Below are positions 48,910-61,404 of a stretch of DNA of 64,000 nt, one piece after another. The stretch's first letter is position 1, and every line of letters begins with the position of its first letter. Under the pieces are notes generated by a model. It did not search any database, was not told where the DNA came from, and saw nothing but the letters and a program-made list of their open reading frames with translations. The DNA is from Rotaria sordida (Eukaryota; Rotifera; Eurotatoria; Philodinida; Philodinidae): assembly GCA_905250125.1 (NCBI GenBank), contig CAJNOL010000084.1:104576-168575 (forward strand), read 5' to 3'. The translations under genes were made by a program, and so were the position numbers.

Positions 48910-51900
48910 TTCTTATATTCACATCCTTGATACTTGCATTTTATAGATTGGTAACGACATGAATATATATGTTGTTTTGTGTGATAGAAATTAATTATTT
49001 TTTTTTGTTGTCTACTTATTCATGATAGAAGACTTGTCGTTGCGAAGAAAGACAGATGGTCACGCCATGTCGTTATTATAAACAAAATACAAGATACTTA
49101 AATAATATATACTTCGTAGTAGTTGGCCTAGATTCTTGAAAAGAAAAATTAGACTAGCGCAATACCGTAGATTTAATTGACAAAAAATAGAAGTAAACAT
49201 AAATTAGCCTTATAGGTCTAGTCTTACACATATGTGATCAAGGTCTAATTGACAATATTTTATATTGGTTCTTAGTTAATAATTGTAAAATAAGTAATAA
49301 ATTATATATTTTTTTTTAGTTGTTTTCTTTTCTTATGAACTTTAAAATTCTATAAATAGACTATTTTCTAATAATGCAATACAATAGATATATTTGGAAT
49401 AGTTCTAGTATGAAATTACTCGTAGAATACGTTGAATCTCTATCATTACATGTCATCTTATATCTATTTTCGGTCTGTTCGTCAATTGACTTGTCATTTC
49501 TATAGGGAGGAAAAAAAGAAGAAGAAAGAAACGAAACGAAACCAAACCCTGGTTTAAGATATATATGCTGTAAATTGTTATTAGCTATACTACTCATAAC
49601 AATTTTTTCTTTATAAACGATGTCGAAAATATAATATGGCTGTCAAATATGAAACAAATATCATCACTTATCCTTTCTTCAATGAAACAATTTATAAATC
49701 GAGGTTTCTATTTTCTTTTTTCTCTTTCTCTCTCTCTCTCTCCCTGTATATACTCATGTCGATCCTTCATCGTTAAAAAATTACGATATATTGCTGTCAT
49801 ATGAATATACTGATTGATCGATGATAGCTGTTCTTGTTATTTTCATTGATATACTCCTCCTCGTCGCCATCGAAAAATGAGATAATCTAATGAAACAAAA
49901 ACAAAACACTAAAATAGAACTTCATTAGTATATGTATAAGATGGACACTTCTTTGATTTAGAGTATAGAATAAGAGTGTCGTTTATATATATATGAGAAG
50001 AAAAAAAGAACGAAATATTTACATAAAACAGTACAATGATGAAGTCATCTTTTATATATATATATATATATTACAGAGTGAAACTCAATTCTGGTTGAAG
50101 AATGTCAGTAGAGATCATGTATAACCTTGCACATACGTGTTCAATACATACAGATGTATTGTATGTTTGCTTTTATAATACTTCTGTACTTGCGTCATTC
50201 ACTATAACAAAGAGATGACACATTTCTTTTTTTTTTTTTCTTCTTTCCGTTGTTCGTTTAATCAAGTAGAAATTAGAGGCATGTCTTCTTTCATCATTTC
50301 ATTTATAGTTTGTCCTCGTCGAAACAACAAATGATGATCGGCGTTGACCCTAAGCATTCTATAGAACTTATGCAACAACAACAACAAGAACAAACGACGT
50401 TGTCATCTTCATTTGTCAATCATCTGAAGTCCTCTATTACAGCAGATTCTTGTTCTGGTATTTATGATAATAATAATCATTATCATCATCAAAAAAAAAT
50501 TATTTCATCATCACGAGTAAGTAAAACATTCGAATAATTTTACTATCTATATAGTTAATATGATATAACACCAGCTTAGTAAATAAATTAAATGTTAGCC
50601 TTTTTCTTTTCTCAGATGTGAATAATTTAATATAGAAGTCACTTATGACAGTAGGTTTTTTTTCTTCGCTTTTCTCGATTGACCGATGCAATTGGTCTCT
50701 ATTCATTCAATTTTGTCACTGTAAAATAACTAATGGATCAGTAAGGAAAGACGATGTTTAAATCGAATCACTAATGAACTTTGAGACATGACAAGAAAAA
50801 AAAATTCTTTTTATCTTTTTTGTATCTCATATTTTATTTCTCTATATGGCATTGTTTAGATTAGACTTGGCCTACGTTGTTTATGTCCATTCAATGACAA
50901 GCAAAGGCAATTATTCGATGAGATATTCTCTAATAATGAACAGACAACGAACATTAGTGAACGTATACTTGACGAATGTATATCACGTTTAACAAAGAAT
51001 TCTTGCAATACATTACTTATACTTTGTGGACATTATCGAGAAGGCAAGAAATTAGGATTGTTTATTTCTTGTTTTCTTTTTTCCTTGATAAAAAATTAAT
51101 CAATATTTCTAATTTTTCTTGTTTCTTTTTTGTTTTTGTTTTATAGTTCATCAACTTCAAACTATAATTCTATCATCATCATTTATACGCTTAGATAATT
51201 TTGTTAATAATAATCAAGATAAAGATTTAATTCTTCGTATTAGTGTACAAAAATTTTTAAATCATAAAACATCGGAAAGTAAATATTAATCTGAAAAATA
51301 ATTTCACAAAAAACAAAAAACTTTAATATTTATTTTCTAATAGTAAATTATTTATTATCAACAAAAGATTCTTTGGTTTCATCTCAAAATGAAACATGTC
51401 AATATTTAAATAATCTTTGTTCAAATCATCGATATAATCCATTATTAATTACATTTCATCTTATATATCGTTCAACAAATACAAATCAAGCACAATTTCA
51501 TATACTTTTTACCAATGATAATGATAATGAAATAGGAAACGAACAATTTTCTGATATTTTTATGTCATTAGCATTATCATTCTCGTCAAATAGACAGAAA
51601 CAATCATATAATACATTGAAGTAAGTTTTACTAATTATGCTTTTTTTTTTCTTGCTAATGTTTTTACCAAAATGTAGTCTATACAATATATATATATATA
51701 ATTTGTATAAATAGAAAGCGTAATCTAACGATCGAACAATCATTATCATCATTATTACGTCGATATATATTAAATAATATAGAACAATATTCAGAAAATT
51801 TTTTATATTTATTTGCAAATGTTAAAAATGATAAACAATTAAAATATTGGATGAAAATTCAACGTCTATTTCGAATAAAACAACATCGATTGAAAGTAAG

Positions 51901-54900
51901 AACAAAAAATAAAGGATGTTACAATAGAAAATCAGATTATTAGATAAATCTATCGATTGAATATCTTCTACGAAAATTTATAAATTTGAATCATATACGA
52001 TGATTCGAATAAACTTATGTAGAAATTTATTTTTTCTTTTTAAAGTAGATTAAATGAATTTCTGAACTATACATTTCTCTTATTATGGATTTTTAAAGGA
52101 GCTTAATTCGTAATAGTAAAATTTGGAGACTACAAAAGTTGATTATTTTCTTTTGGCGTAACATATTCGTATTTGTTTATTTAAAATCTATATTGAATAC
52201 AAGATATGTAACGATCCTTGCGTATTGTTCGATATATAAGTAAGACAAAAACTAAAGTTATTCATCAACCAAACTTACTGTTAATTGTCACAGGTTCGAT
52301 TAGATATATGCGGAATATAGTCCGACTCGTGTCCGGTCAAATGACAAAAAGATTAACTGATGTCAAGTTTCATATAAGATAAAAAGCAATACTAGCTGAG
52401 ATAATAATTTCGATTTGTTTTTTTTTTTTTGTCTATTTTGAAAGAATTTCTATGAAAAGAATATTTAATCTTCGAAACAAAACCTTCGATCTGATTGACT
52501 TATGTCAAACATTCGTGCAGTATACTGTTTTTCACTCTTGTACTCGATAGTTGTTTGACATTCATTTGCAAATTCTTCATTGATAGATTAGAAGTATTTA
52601 ATGACATCTGCTAATATTTCATCTTTTCAACAGTTAATCAATTTCATATCAAGTATATATTAACTAAAGTTGATAAATACTAAATAAACCATATTCTCTT
52701 AAACCAGCTTTCATATATCGAAAATCGATGTTTTTATTGGCAAAAAAAAGCCCTAATCTTATATAAATATATATACAATAGATGTCAAAAGTCTGCGCTA
52801 TCGAATAAAAATCAAACCTGTTTTTTTTTGTTTGATAGTTTTATAATAAACAGAACTCAATAAACTCTCTGTGCAAGTGCCAACCCAAGGTCGATCGATA
52901 TTAATGTATTCAAATTTAGAATAAAAACACTACTTTTTTTTTCATAGATTTTTAGTTCGTCATTGTTTTGAAGCGTTAATATCCATCTTTTTATCAATAA
53001 TTAAGTCTCGATATATGTTTACTATGTCGAAAATAATAGATATTAATTTACTGTGATCTTGAATTGTCTTTGCATAGATCTTCATTCTACCAAGGACTAT
53101 AATCATTAAATTTCCAGAGCGAATATTTAAGTTAGGCCATAGAACTCACTAGAGCAAATATTTGAAAATAGTCGGAATTAAAAGTTAGATTTCATCAATT
53201 CTCATGCTAAGAATATCTAAAGTGAACTTCATAAATCAAACGAGTAACAATCATTTAATATGAAATTTTTCTAGGTAATATCAAACGCAATGAGTACTCA
53301 AATAAGCGATCAAATGCTATACGATTTGTTACTAATTCTAAAACATTCTCGTCTGAGCAAAAAAAAAAAAGATCTATTGACCTTGTAATTTCTGCACATT
53401 GAAGGCTGATCAAAATATAATTTTCCCTGGTTATCAAGGTTATTTATGTTTTTGTTATGTCTAAAATATAATATAATAGAAGAATTCGCATATTTGAATA
53501 GTTTTTAGCTAATAGCCAGACTGTTGACAACAAGTTTATATATCATCTTAAAATATTTCTATTTTTGTTTTTGTTTTAGATGTCTCAAGATCGTACTGAT
53601 TCATCATCTGTTGAAACAGTCATAAATCATAATAATGAAGAAATATGGATTGATGGTCCATTAAGTTCAATAAATTCAAAAAAAACTGAAATATGGATTG
53701 ATGGTCCATTTGAATATCATTCTCCAATAAATAAATATCATCGTAAAAAATCAAAATCAAAAATACATTCAAAATCAATTCGTCAACATACATCTAAATC
53801 TAAAAATTCTATTCTTTTATCAAAACCATCATTTCTATCATCAACAATTATAGAAAAAGATAATGATGAATCATCATCAATAACAAATTTTGATAATGAA
53901 TCAATAATTAGTTCACATTGTCATTTACCTGTATTACCAGTATTTAAAGATCATACATTAATACCATTTCGTTCGAATGAATTATTCGATATAAAAAAAT
54001 CATTAAAAAATGATTTTAAATCTAGTACAAATAAATTAAATGATGATATGGAAATATTAGAAAAAACACTTGAAACATTATTAATTCCATCATCAATTAA
54101 TAATGATAAACAACAATCCATAATATCTCAATCATTAAATCATATTGATCAATTATCATCATATATGTCAAATGATGAAAAAACTAAACGTTTATCAAGA
54201 ATTATCTCTCCAACACGTTTTAATCAAGTATTTAAGTAAGATTTTGTTTTTTTGTTTTTTACTCTTTTAAAAAATAATATATCTATTATTTGTTTTTTTT
54301 TAAAGTAATAATCAATTATCAGAAAATCTTCATTATTCATCAATCGGTTTATCAGTACCAAATTCACCTGTGATTAAATCTCAAAATCGTCAATCACGAA
54401 CACCATTAAACTCAATACCAAATACGCCTCATCATTTATTACCATTATCATCATCATCAACAATAAAAAAATCGAAAAATCTTTCCGAATCAAATCGTCC
54501 AACACGTCCATCAATTTTTCAACGTTTATTTGGTTTACGTTCATCATCAATTCCACCACAATCATTAATACCAACTGTTATTGAATCTTCACCATTAATA
54601 TCACCATTAACAGTTACATTAGATTCACATGATGATCTAATGCCATTAACAACAAGTAGTACAGCATCATCAGCATCGGGACGTGCTAGTTCAAGTGGTT
54701 ATGAATCTATGAGTAATACAACATTTGAAGAAATGATTTCATCAATACCAATTATTATGAATAATGAAAATAATTCAATTAAATTAAGAAATAAATCAAT
54801 ACGAAAAGGTTTGAATTCAAATAATAAAACAAAAAGAAGAAATTTCATTTCAAAAGATAATTTTCTAAATTAAAAAATATATTAACCAAGGATATAATAT

Positions 54901-56809
54901 ATTGCACATAATTTATGTCGAGTGTCTGAAAAGTTTTCTATGAATTGAACTTAATCAACTAATGGATTTCTTTTTTGTTAAATGTCAGATGACTCTAATG
55001 AGTTTTTTACATATATAGGATGAATCGTAAATAACTAGATGATACAAAAAAAAACACTCAATATTTCTAATAGGACTGGTCTTTTTTCGCTTGTTGATAG
55101 GCGATTTTTCAAAATTTTTATCTACTAGGTAAACCATCAATGATTTCTATTTTGCACTAACACTATTGTCATGAATAAAGACATACACATCTGAAATTTT
55201 TGATATATATGCAACGTTAGTTAGAGATGGAATCAGTCTGAAATCCATACCGGCATTGTACTGGCGAGTAGCTGTACTTTTCCATCTGTGGATAGTAATT
55301 TACCAGAAATAACCTGTCTACTTGTATCATCTCGGATGTAAGTAAACGAAGGGAGCTCATTCTCGATCTGTTATAGTTCTTTTCAGTATAAGTCTAGAAG
55401 AAAAGAAGCTTATGATCTGATCAACCTATCATTGTGTTAAATATTCGCAATTTTTAAACACTTGGATGAAATTCATAGCGTAAACAGCTGGATTAAAAGA
55501 TTACATAAGGATAGGTTCGGCGACGCATAAGTTTCTTATTTTTTTCTTGAGTTATAAGACTCAGAGTGAGTAGACCTAACTCTTCTTAAACTGAAGTAAA
55601 CGAGACCGGACTTATCTTACTGACATATATTTCTTCTTCATTGAATTCAATATATCTATTTGACAGTTTCTCTATGTGTAAAATCTTTGAAGAGTCTTCT
55701 ATCATCGAGAAAAAAAATTCGGTCTAATTGATTAAAGTAGATTGGAGATACTGATTTTTTTTTATTGTTTAGCTACATTTTGAAAATTATCAACAATCAT
55801 TGAGATAGAAAGTTTAGTCAATCTTTTAAGTATTAGCAGAGTTCATTTTGTGCCTTCGGTTTTACAAATTAATTCAAATTTTTTCTATCGTAGGGTTAAT
55901 GTTTATTAATCTGAAATGAATATTTCATTCAAATGGTTCTTTGAAAATTTTTTCTATTAGCATTTTGCAACAAAATGCACAAAGTTCACAGCAACTCTAA
56001 GATAGACATAAGTGAAATCAGTCATTTTCGGCCTCAGAACTGAGACTGGCATGTTCAAATCTACTCTCAGATTGTTTTCGATTTGTTAATCTGCAATAAA
56101 AACAAAACTATTCTGAGACCGATTGAATGTTCTACCGAACTTCACTAGTTGTTAGATGTTTATAAGAAATATCGAAAAAAAGGTTAATAAGATTGAAGAA
56201 CTCATTGCTTATCATAAGTCTATTGACAAATATTCAACTTTCTGTTAAGATAGTTTGACTTGTAAACTAAAAAAAAACAGTCTTTTCAAATCAGATTGAT
56301 TGCAATGACAAATAAAAAAACAATTTTCTTTGTTATTATAAGATGAACGACGTTCAAATCCTAATACATCATGGAATAGTCCAATTGTAAGTTTGAAATA
56401 GAGAGAATAGAATTATATTCATCGGCTTATTTTATTCATTATTATAGCTTCGTGATAAATCTCATCGTCAACAACGTATATCACAATTAAAACATCGTCA
56501 AAATGAATTAAAACTTGAATTAGCAATGACAAAAACATTTTTACTAATGGATAAAAATAAAAATTTTGAATATAATGATTGTAAATATAAACCAAGAAGA
56601 AGAAAAAAAAATTTTTTATTATTGATTTAAATTTTTCTATTTTTCTATTTTCTTTAGCTTTTAATTCCACAATAAATAATAATCCAATCCATACAATTAT
56701 GTCAAATACAAATGAAGAAGAGGAACTTGAAAGAGACATTGAACATTTAGAAAGACGTTTAGCATCAGCTAAATCACTATTAAATCATAGTACATATAAA
56801 AGAAAATAA
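46766..56809 (+). CDS. KIF26-like (VAB-8 / kinesin-11 class) protein with degenerate motor
   Basis: Thirteen exons: 46766-46848, 47041-47170, 47400-47506, 50309-50516, 50860-51043, 51147-51278, 51344-51620, 51715-51895, 53580-54235, 54306-54808, 56343-56386, 56448-56580, 56658-56809; 929 residues with all phases compatible. Residues about 110-434 resemble the atypical KIF26 motor: MMIGVDPKHSIELM, IRLGLRCLCPF, then ILCGHYREVHQL where other kinesins have the GxxxxGKT P-loop, and finally QSLSSLLRRYIL and WMKIQRLFRIKQ at the motor end. The P-loop Gly, Lys and Ser/Thr are gone, so ATP hydrolysis is not expected; KIF26 proteins bind microtubules without motility and steer cell and axon migration. 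The tail has two EIWIDGP repeats (455, 471), a long Ser-rich region, GRASSSGYESM (about 779-788) and a C-terminal coiled coil (LKHRQNELKLELAMTKTFLL; ELERDIEHLERRLASAKSLL). Intron 5 appears to be GC-AG. The donor at 54809 (GTTTGA) is weak; reading through it ends at a stop at 54873. Confidence 0.72.
47507..50308 (+). other. Large intron 3 of the KIF26-like gene
   Basis: 2.8 kb of AT-rich sequence between exons 3 and 4. It contains a T26 run (48878-48903), an (AT)n run near 50052-50071 and pyrimidine tracts. Open frames inside (48530-48712, 48739-48930, 49361-49597) are low complexity. Introns 8 (51896-53579) and 10 (54809-56342) are likewise long and empty of recognised genes. Confidence 0.6.
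48878..48903. repeat. T26 homopolymer
   Basis: Uninterrupted thymine run inside intron 3 of the KIF26-like gene. Its length may be unreliable in an assembly. Confidence 0.85.
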
Positions 56810-56977
56810 ACAATTCACATCATAGAATGAGAAATAAATAATATATATATAAATGTATATGATTGTTTTGCTTTTGTTTTTCTGTTTTCTTATCTTTTCT
56901 TTTCTTTTTTTTATAATTTCTTTATTTGATTTATAACAAAACAAATGCACTTGTTGTTTATAAATAAATATATATAC

Positions 56978-57000
56978 AAAAAAAAAAAAAAAAAAAAAAA
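56978..57000. repeat. A23 homopolymer after an AATAAA-like signal
   Basis: A 23-base A run ending exactly before CCGAAG, preceded by TAAATAAATATATATAC about 170 bp beyond the KIF26-like stop codon. It looks like a reinserted poly(A) tail but no retrocopied body is recognised; a simple A-run is the conservative reading. Confidence 0.6.
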
Positions 57001-57265
57001 CCGAAGAAGAAATTGACTCAATAATGTATCATTAGTATGCTGTCTATTTTTAAAAAAAGTTGTGTAAATGAATACGATATGCACGCATTGTACACCTTGT
57101 TTTGTCATCGGTTACACTCATTGCGATTGCAATTGCATGCTTTCGTTGCAATTCTGTAGATGTGAAACAAGAGCTATGCGTATGCGAGCGACTGTCAGTG
57201 GGCGTGAAGAAACATACATTTGCATCGTTCTCGTCAAACGATAGAGTTGTAAAGTTAAAAATAAC

Positions 57266-58990
57266 ATGACGCCACTGCTCATTGTATTGATGTATGCGAT
57301 TGTTGGACCATTTGCGGTTTTAAAACTTTATGCTAAAAATCTTATGCGTCAAGCTTATAAAAATCAAATTCTTCTTAAATTAGCAGCATCAATCATCAGT
57401 TTAGTAGTTGGTTCTCAAGTAGCTTATAAATATCGTTATCAACATACATTTATATGGTTAACAAGTAGTTTGTTAATTCTACTTCTTAATTATTGGTATA
57501 TAATACCATTTATTCTTATTTATATATTACCTATAATAAATAAATTTATTAATTATTGGTTTAAATTTATTGATTTATTTTCTAATAAAATTCTTCGTCC
57601 ATATAGTACAAAATTTTGTCAAATATTACCATCAATATGGATATTTGAATTAAATCAAAAATTATGGCCAATTGAAAGTATTCGTATTATGTTAATATAT
57701 GGTTCAATTGGTCCAGCAATTTATTGTGGATATGAAATTTATTCATATTTATTCTTTGGTATTAGTTTTAATGTATGTATTTCAATAAGTATAACAATTC
57801 TTGTAACAACAACATTATGGCACATACTTGAAGCTATTGATCGACATCTTTATCCATTTATATTTGCAATTATAATACAATATTATATTATACCAATAAA
57901 ATCATTTTTAAATATTCCATTAACAATTTTATTAACAACATTTTTATTTCCATGGTTAAATAATCTTTTAATTAGTAATTCAATTCAAGAATTTATAAAT
58001 AATATAACACTATTAAATATTCGAACATATTTAGAAGGAAATAATAATTATAGAAGATTTTATTGTGAATTTGTTAATTTATTTATAATATTTTATTTAA
58101 TATATCATGTTTTTATTTCATGTTTAATTAATAATGTATTATGGTTATTAATAATATTAATTATAAGTTTATTATTTATTTATTTATATACAAATTTAAT
58201 ATATTTAATATTATTTCAACCAAATATAATTATGTTTTTATTTTCATCATTTATTTTATGTAAATATATTATATATAGACGAATTGACGAACATTTTATT
58301 TCAAAATATTTTCTTTTAATTATGTTATTAACATTTTATTTTGCTTTGATTTATCCATTATTATATCATATATTACGTCGTTCAATAATTAAATCTGCTT
58401 ATAATATTGGATTAAAATTACAATTATTTCGAGAAAAAATCAATCAAAAAAGAGTTCAATTTAGTAAAAAATATTTGTCTATAACATATATTCATGATCC
58501 ATCAAAATATTTTATATTACATTTATGCAACATTATAATCACTATTTGTATTCTAATAATACTTCCAATAAATATTTTATTACGATTAGTTTTATCTTTA
58601 TTGACATATTTACTTATTGGTCGATTATTATTAACACATGGTTTAGAAATTCTTCGAATTTTAACATCATTATGTATAAGTATAACAGCTGGTGCTCATG
58701 TTTATGATCGTTATAATAATTCTCTCATATTAACAATGTCAATTGCATTGATAACATATATATGCACATTTGTAATTACCTTTCCGATGATTTATCGTTT
58801 TGTACAATTTATATTAATACATTTTTCTTTAGTAAATTATCTTAATGACTTTTTACAAAATTTCTTTTTGTATACATGGTCATATTTTGATATCTTTTGG
58901 CCACATATTAAAGAAAGTTTTTATGAAGTTAAAACACAAATTGAACAATCAAAAATAAATATATTTCATCATTCTAGAAATGTACAATAA
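57266..58990 (+). CDS. Intronless multi-pass membrane protein of unknown family
   Basis: A single frame of 574 residues with strongly coding A/T-ending codons. Hydrophobic segments occur along the full length, roughly 12-16 membrane helices grouped in four blocks separated by short charged loops: YAKNLMRQAYKNQ (about 22-34), ELNQKLWPIESIR (127-139), the EGNNNYRRFYCEF loop (259-271), and a longer basic stretch LQLFREKINQKRVQFSKKY (391-409). WHILEAIDRHLYPF near 186-199 and the hydrophilic C-terminal tail (ESFYEVKTQIEQSK) are other landmarks. The N-terminus is a membrane segment and not a cleaved signal. I recognise no transporter or channel motif. The absence of introns contrasts with its neighbours. 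The start at 57266 is the first ATG of the frame; the 150 bases before it are less AT-rich than average and could hold the promoter. Confidence 0.78.
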   Translation: MTPLLIVLMYAIVGPFAVLKLYAKNLMRQAYKNQILLKLAASIISLVVGSQVAYKYRYQHTFIWLTSSLLILLLNYWYIIPFILIYILPIINKFINYWFKFIDLFSNKILRPYSTKFCQILPSIWIFELNQKLWPIESIRIMLIYGSIGPAIYCGYEIYSYLFFGISFNVCISISITILVTTTLWHILEAIDRHLYPFIFAIIIQYYIIPIKSFLNIPLTILLTTFLFPWLNNLLISNSIQEFINNITLLNIRTYLEGNNNYRRFYCEFVNLFIIFYLIYHVFISCLINNVLWLLIILIISLLFIYLYTNLIYLILFQPNIIMFLFSSFILCKYIIYRRIDEHFISKYFLLIMLLTFYFALIYPLLYHILRRSIIKSAYNIGLKLQLFREKINQKRVQFSKKYLSITYIHDPSKYFILHLCNIIITICILIILPINILLRLVLSLLTYLLIGRLLLTHGLEILRILTSLCISITAGAHVYDRYNNSLILTMSIALITYICTFVITFPMIYRFVQFILIHFSLVNYLNDFLQNFFLYTWSYFDIFWPHIKESFYEVKTQIEQSKINIFHHSRNVQ

Positions 58991-60030
58991 ATATAAATAT
59001 ATTGTAAATTTTTGTTTTACTTTTGTTTCTCCAATTTTGATTAAAAATTATGTTTAAAGATTTGACAATCTATGATAAATGACGATCAATGATGCATGAC
59101 TGACAGAGATATACAAATTTATTTTTATCTTGATATATAATCAGATTTCATTGACTACAGTAAAATTTTCAAAAATATCCGATATATTTTTTTTTCTCGT
59201 AATGATATTAACTTAAATAAATTCAATTTTCTTTCTCTATATCTTCTGTCATATTGACAGTTTCTATTTGAAAGATGTTTCTACATTTACTTAATAAAAC
59301 CAATGATCATATTGAATAAGTCATTTTCATTCTATTGGTTTTATATGACAATGATTCGAGTATCTTAATCGGTAACTATAGTAGAATGAATATAATAAAT
59401 CGTTCACTGTTTTTTTCGAATTATTGTGATGTGTTCATTCAATTAGAAAAAAAATTCAATTCTTCTTTCATTTTGCAATTTTCTTTTTTTGTGATTTGGC
59501 TTTGATTTTAATGGAATAACAAATGAATTTTATGATTTATCTTGATTAAAAATAACATGTGCTATATATTTTCTTTAATCATTCGATTTATTTCTGGTTA
59601 AAAAAAAAAAAAGAAATGTTTGTCTTTTCTTATCATCTTTAATTCATTTTCCCAACAGGTTGTAATTTTGATTACTTTAGACAGTCATTTTTTATTATTG
59701 CCTCTTTGTGCCTATAAGCTATAAGCATTTATTCCCTGCTGTTATCACAATATGTTTATTCGGATATGGGTCAAAGATGAACATAGTATTGGTTAAATGT
59801 CATTTAATTATTCCTCTTCACATTTATTATAGGAAAAAAGAAGAAAAACAAGCGTAAAAAAAAAAGTACCAGACATTTATAGTACTATTCATTGTGTCGC
59901 GTGTCTACTATATATACCAGAATGTCATTATTCGTAATTGGAGAAGCGCTATATCTGCTTACTATAGAATAACTTTTCTTGTCGCTCGTTTGCTCGCGCT
60001 CATGACCTTCTTTTATTCTCTCGATTTTTT

Positions 60031-60055
60031 TTCTTTCTTTCTTTCTTTCTTTCTT
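60031..60055. repeat. (TTTC)n microsatellite
   Basis: Tetranucleotide repeat of about six units. Confidence 0.9.
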
Positions 60056-60195
60056 GCACAAAAGTTCATCCTGCCGTTGCAGCTGCTGAACGCTCATTCT
60101 TCACTTATTATACGTTAGCCAACGATGGAACTCTTTTCTCTTATATTCAACATATAGAAGTTTTTCTCTTTTTGTTCTTTATCTTTTCTTCTTCA

Positions 60196-60232
60196 TCTTC
60201 TTCTTCTTCTTCTTCTTCTTCTTCTTCTTCTT
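60196..60232. repeat. (TTC)n microsatellite
   Basis: Trinucleotide repeat of about twelve units; encodes poly-Lys on the minus strand but is not part of a gene. Confidence 0.9.
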
Positions 60233-61404
60233 GTCGTTATAGTAAACGAGAACTGTAGACGATTTTTTTCTTTTTGCTATATATGTGTTCTCAACAATAT
60301 AACTCATGTATGTTCGCGTAAGAAAGAAAAAGAGAGAGTTAGATGTGTATAGTCGTCGTCTCTGTTTGTGTTTGACGCCCGAATGCGTTTGATATGATGA
60401 GGTGAGGACAATAGAATAATAAAAATGATTGAATGAGGTGTGATAGACGGAACTATATACTTCAAACAATTCGGCACTAAAGGGCATCAAACATACAGAA
60501 TAAGTAAAATATAACGAAAAAAACAACATATTTGATTGATATTCGGACAAAAGAAACATTTTTTTTGTCTTTTTTTATAAAATTCTTTTGCTTTCTTTGT
60601 TCCATATAGTAGTGATCGATTATACAATAGATTGAGACATAGGATTTTTTTTTTCTTCGTTCTCTTAAATCATGTCGCATATAATCAAATGCTTTTGTGA
60701 CCTGATAAAACAAACAAATATTTCTGTCTATTTGTATAGAAGACACATAAAACAAAAAAAAAGTAAAGAAAAGAAGTTGTTCGAGAAAGAATCTTGACGA
60801 TGTTTTAAGGCTTATCCTCGTTGTCATCTGTTTTGTTTTATATGATATTTTCTAGCTTTTCATTATTTGCTAAAACATACATCTTCATACTATAAAGACA
60901 AATCTAACATTGGATTGACCATCTGGCGATGCTTTCTCGTTCTTCTCGTCTGTTCATTTGACTCTTGAGGGCCGTACACAAATGTATATATATATATATT
61001 GTACGTTCATGCTGCCGTCCTTGTCTCTTCCTTTTTTTCTTGCGACCTACCATTCGTTCGTTCACCCGCACTCGTTTGGACAATAAAAATCGATCATTTT
61101 ACGGCGGCTGGAGTAACTATATATATATACATATATATATATATACATGTATATCTCCCCTCTCCCTTTTTTTTCCTTCTCTTTTCTCTTTATGACCGGC
61201 TCAATTTGTGGATGGCGAATGAGGCTAAGCGCGTACGTATAGAACTGGTTCATCATCATTGAACAGAACAGACACACACATCCTTCTTTTCTTTTCTCAA
61301 CATACTCTACAAGTGTCCGATAGTCTATTGTTAGTGAACTCTATTCTTTTAGCTTTTTCTATCTTTTTTTTCTTTTTTCTTTTTAGAAACGAAAAAAAGG
61401 AACA

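Larger units (their letters stand above)
58991..61404. other. Non-coding stretch with several microsatellites
   Basis: Contains (TTTC)n at 60031-60055, (TTC)n at 60196-60232 and (AT)n-like runs at 60985-61000 and 61120-61145. Minus-strand open frames 60179-60559 and 60477-60827 arise from these repeats. The last bases form a strong pyrimidine tract with TTTTTAG at 61381-61386, 18 nt before the next start codon. Confidence 0.55.

Noticed and set aside
54809..54873. Reading exon 10 of the KIF26-like gene through to the stop at 54873 as the true C-terminus
   Set aside because: Downstream exons 56343-56809 are in matching phase and supply the expected C-terminal coiled coil; the short form may exist as a retained-intron isoform.
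60179..60827. Overlapping minus-strand frames of 126 and 116 residues
   Set aside because: One ends in poly-Lys from the (TTC)n repeat; both are low complexity.
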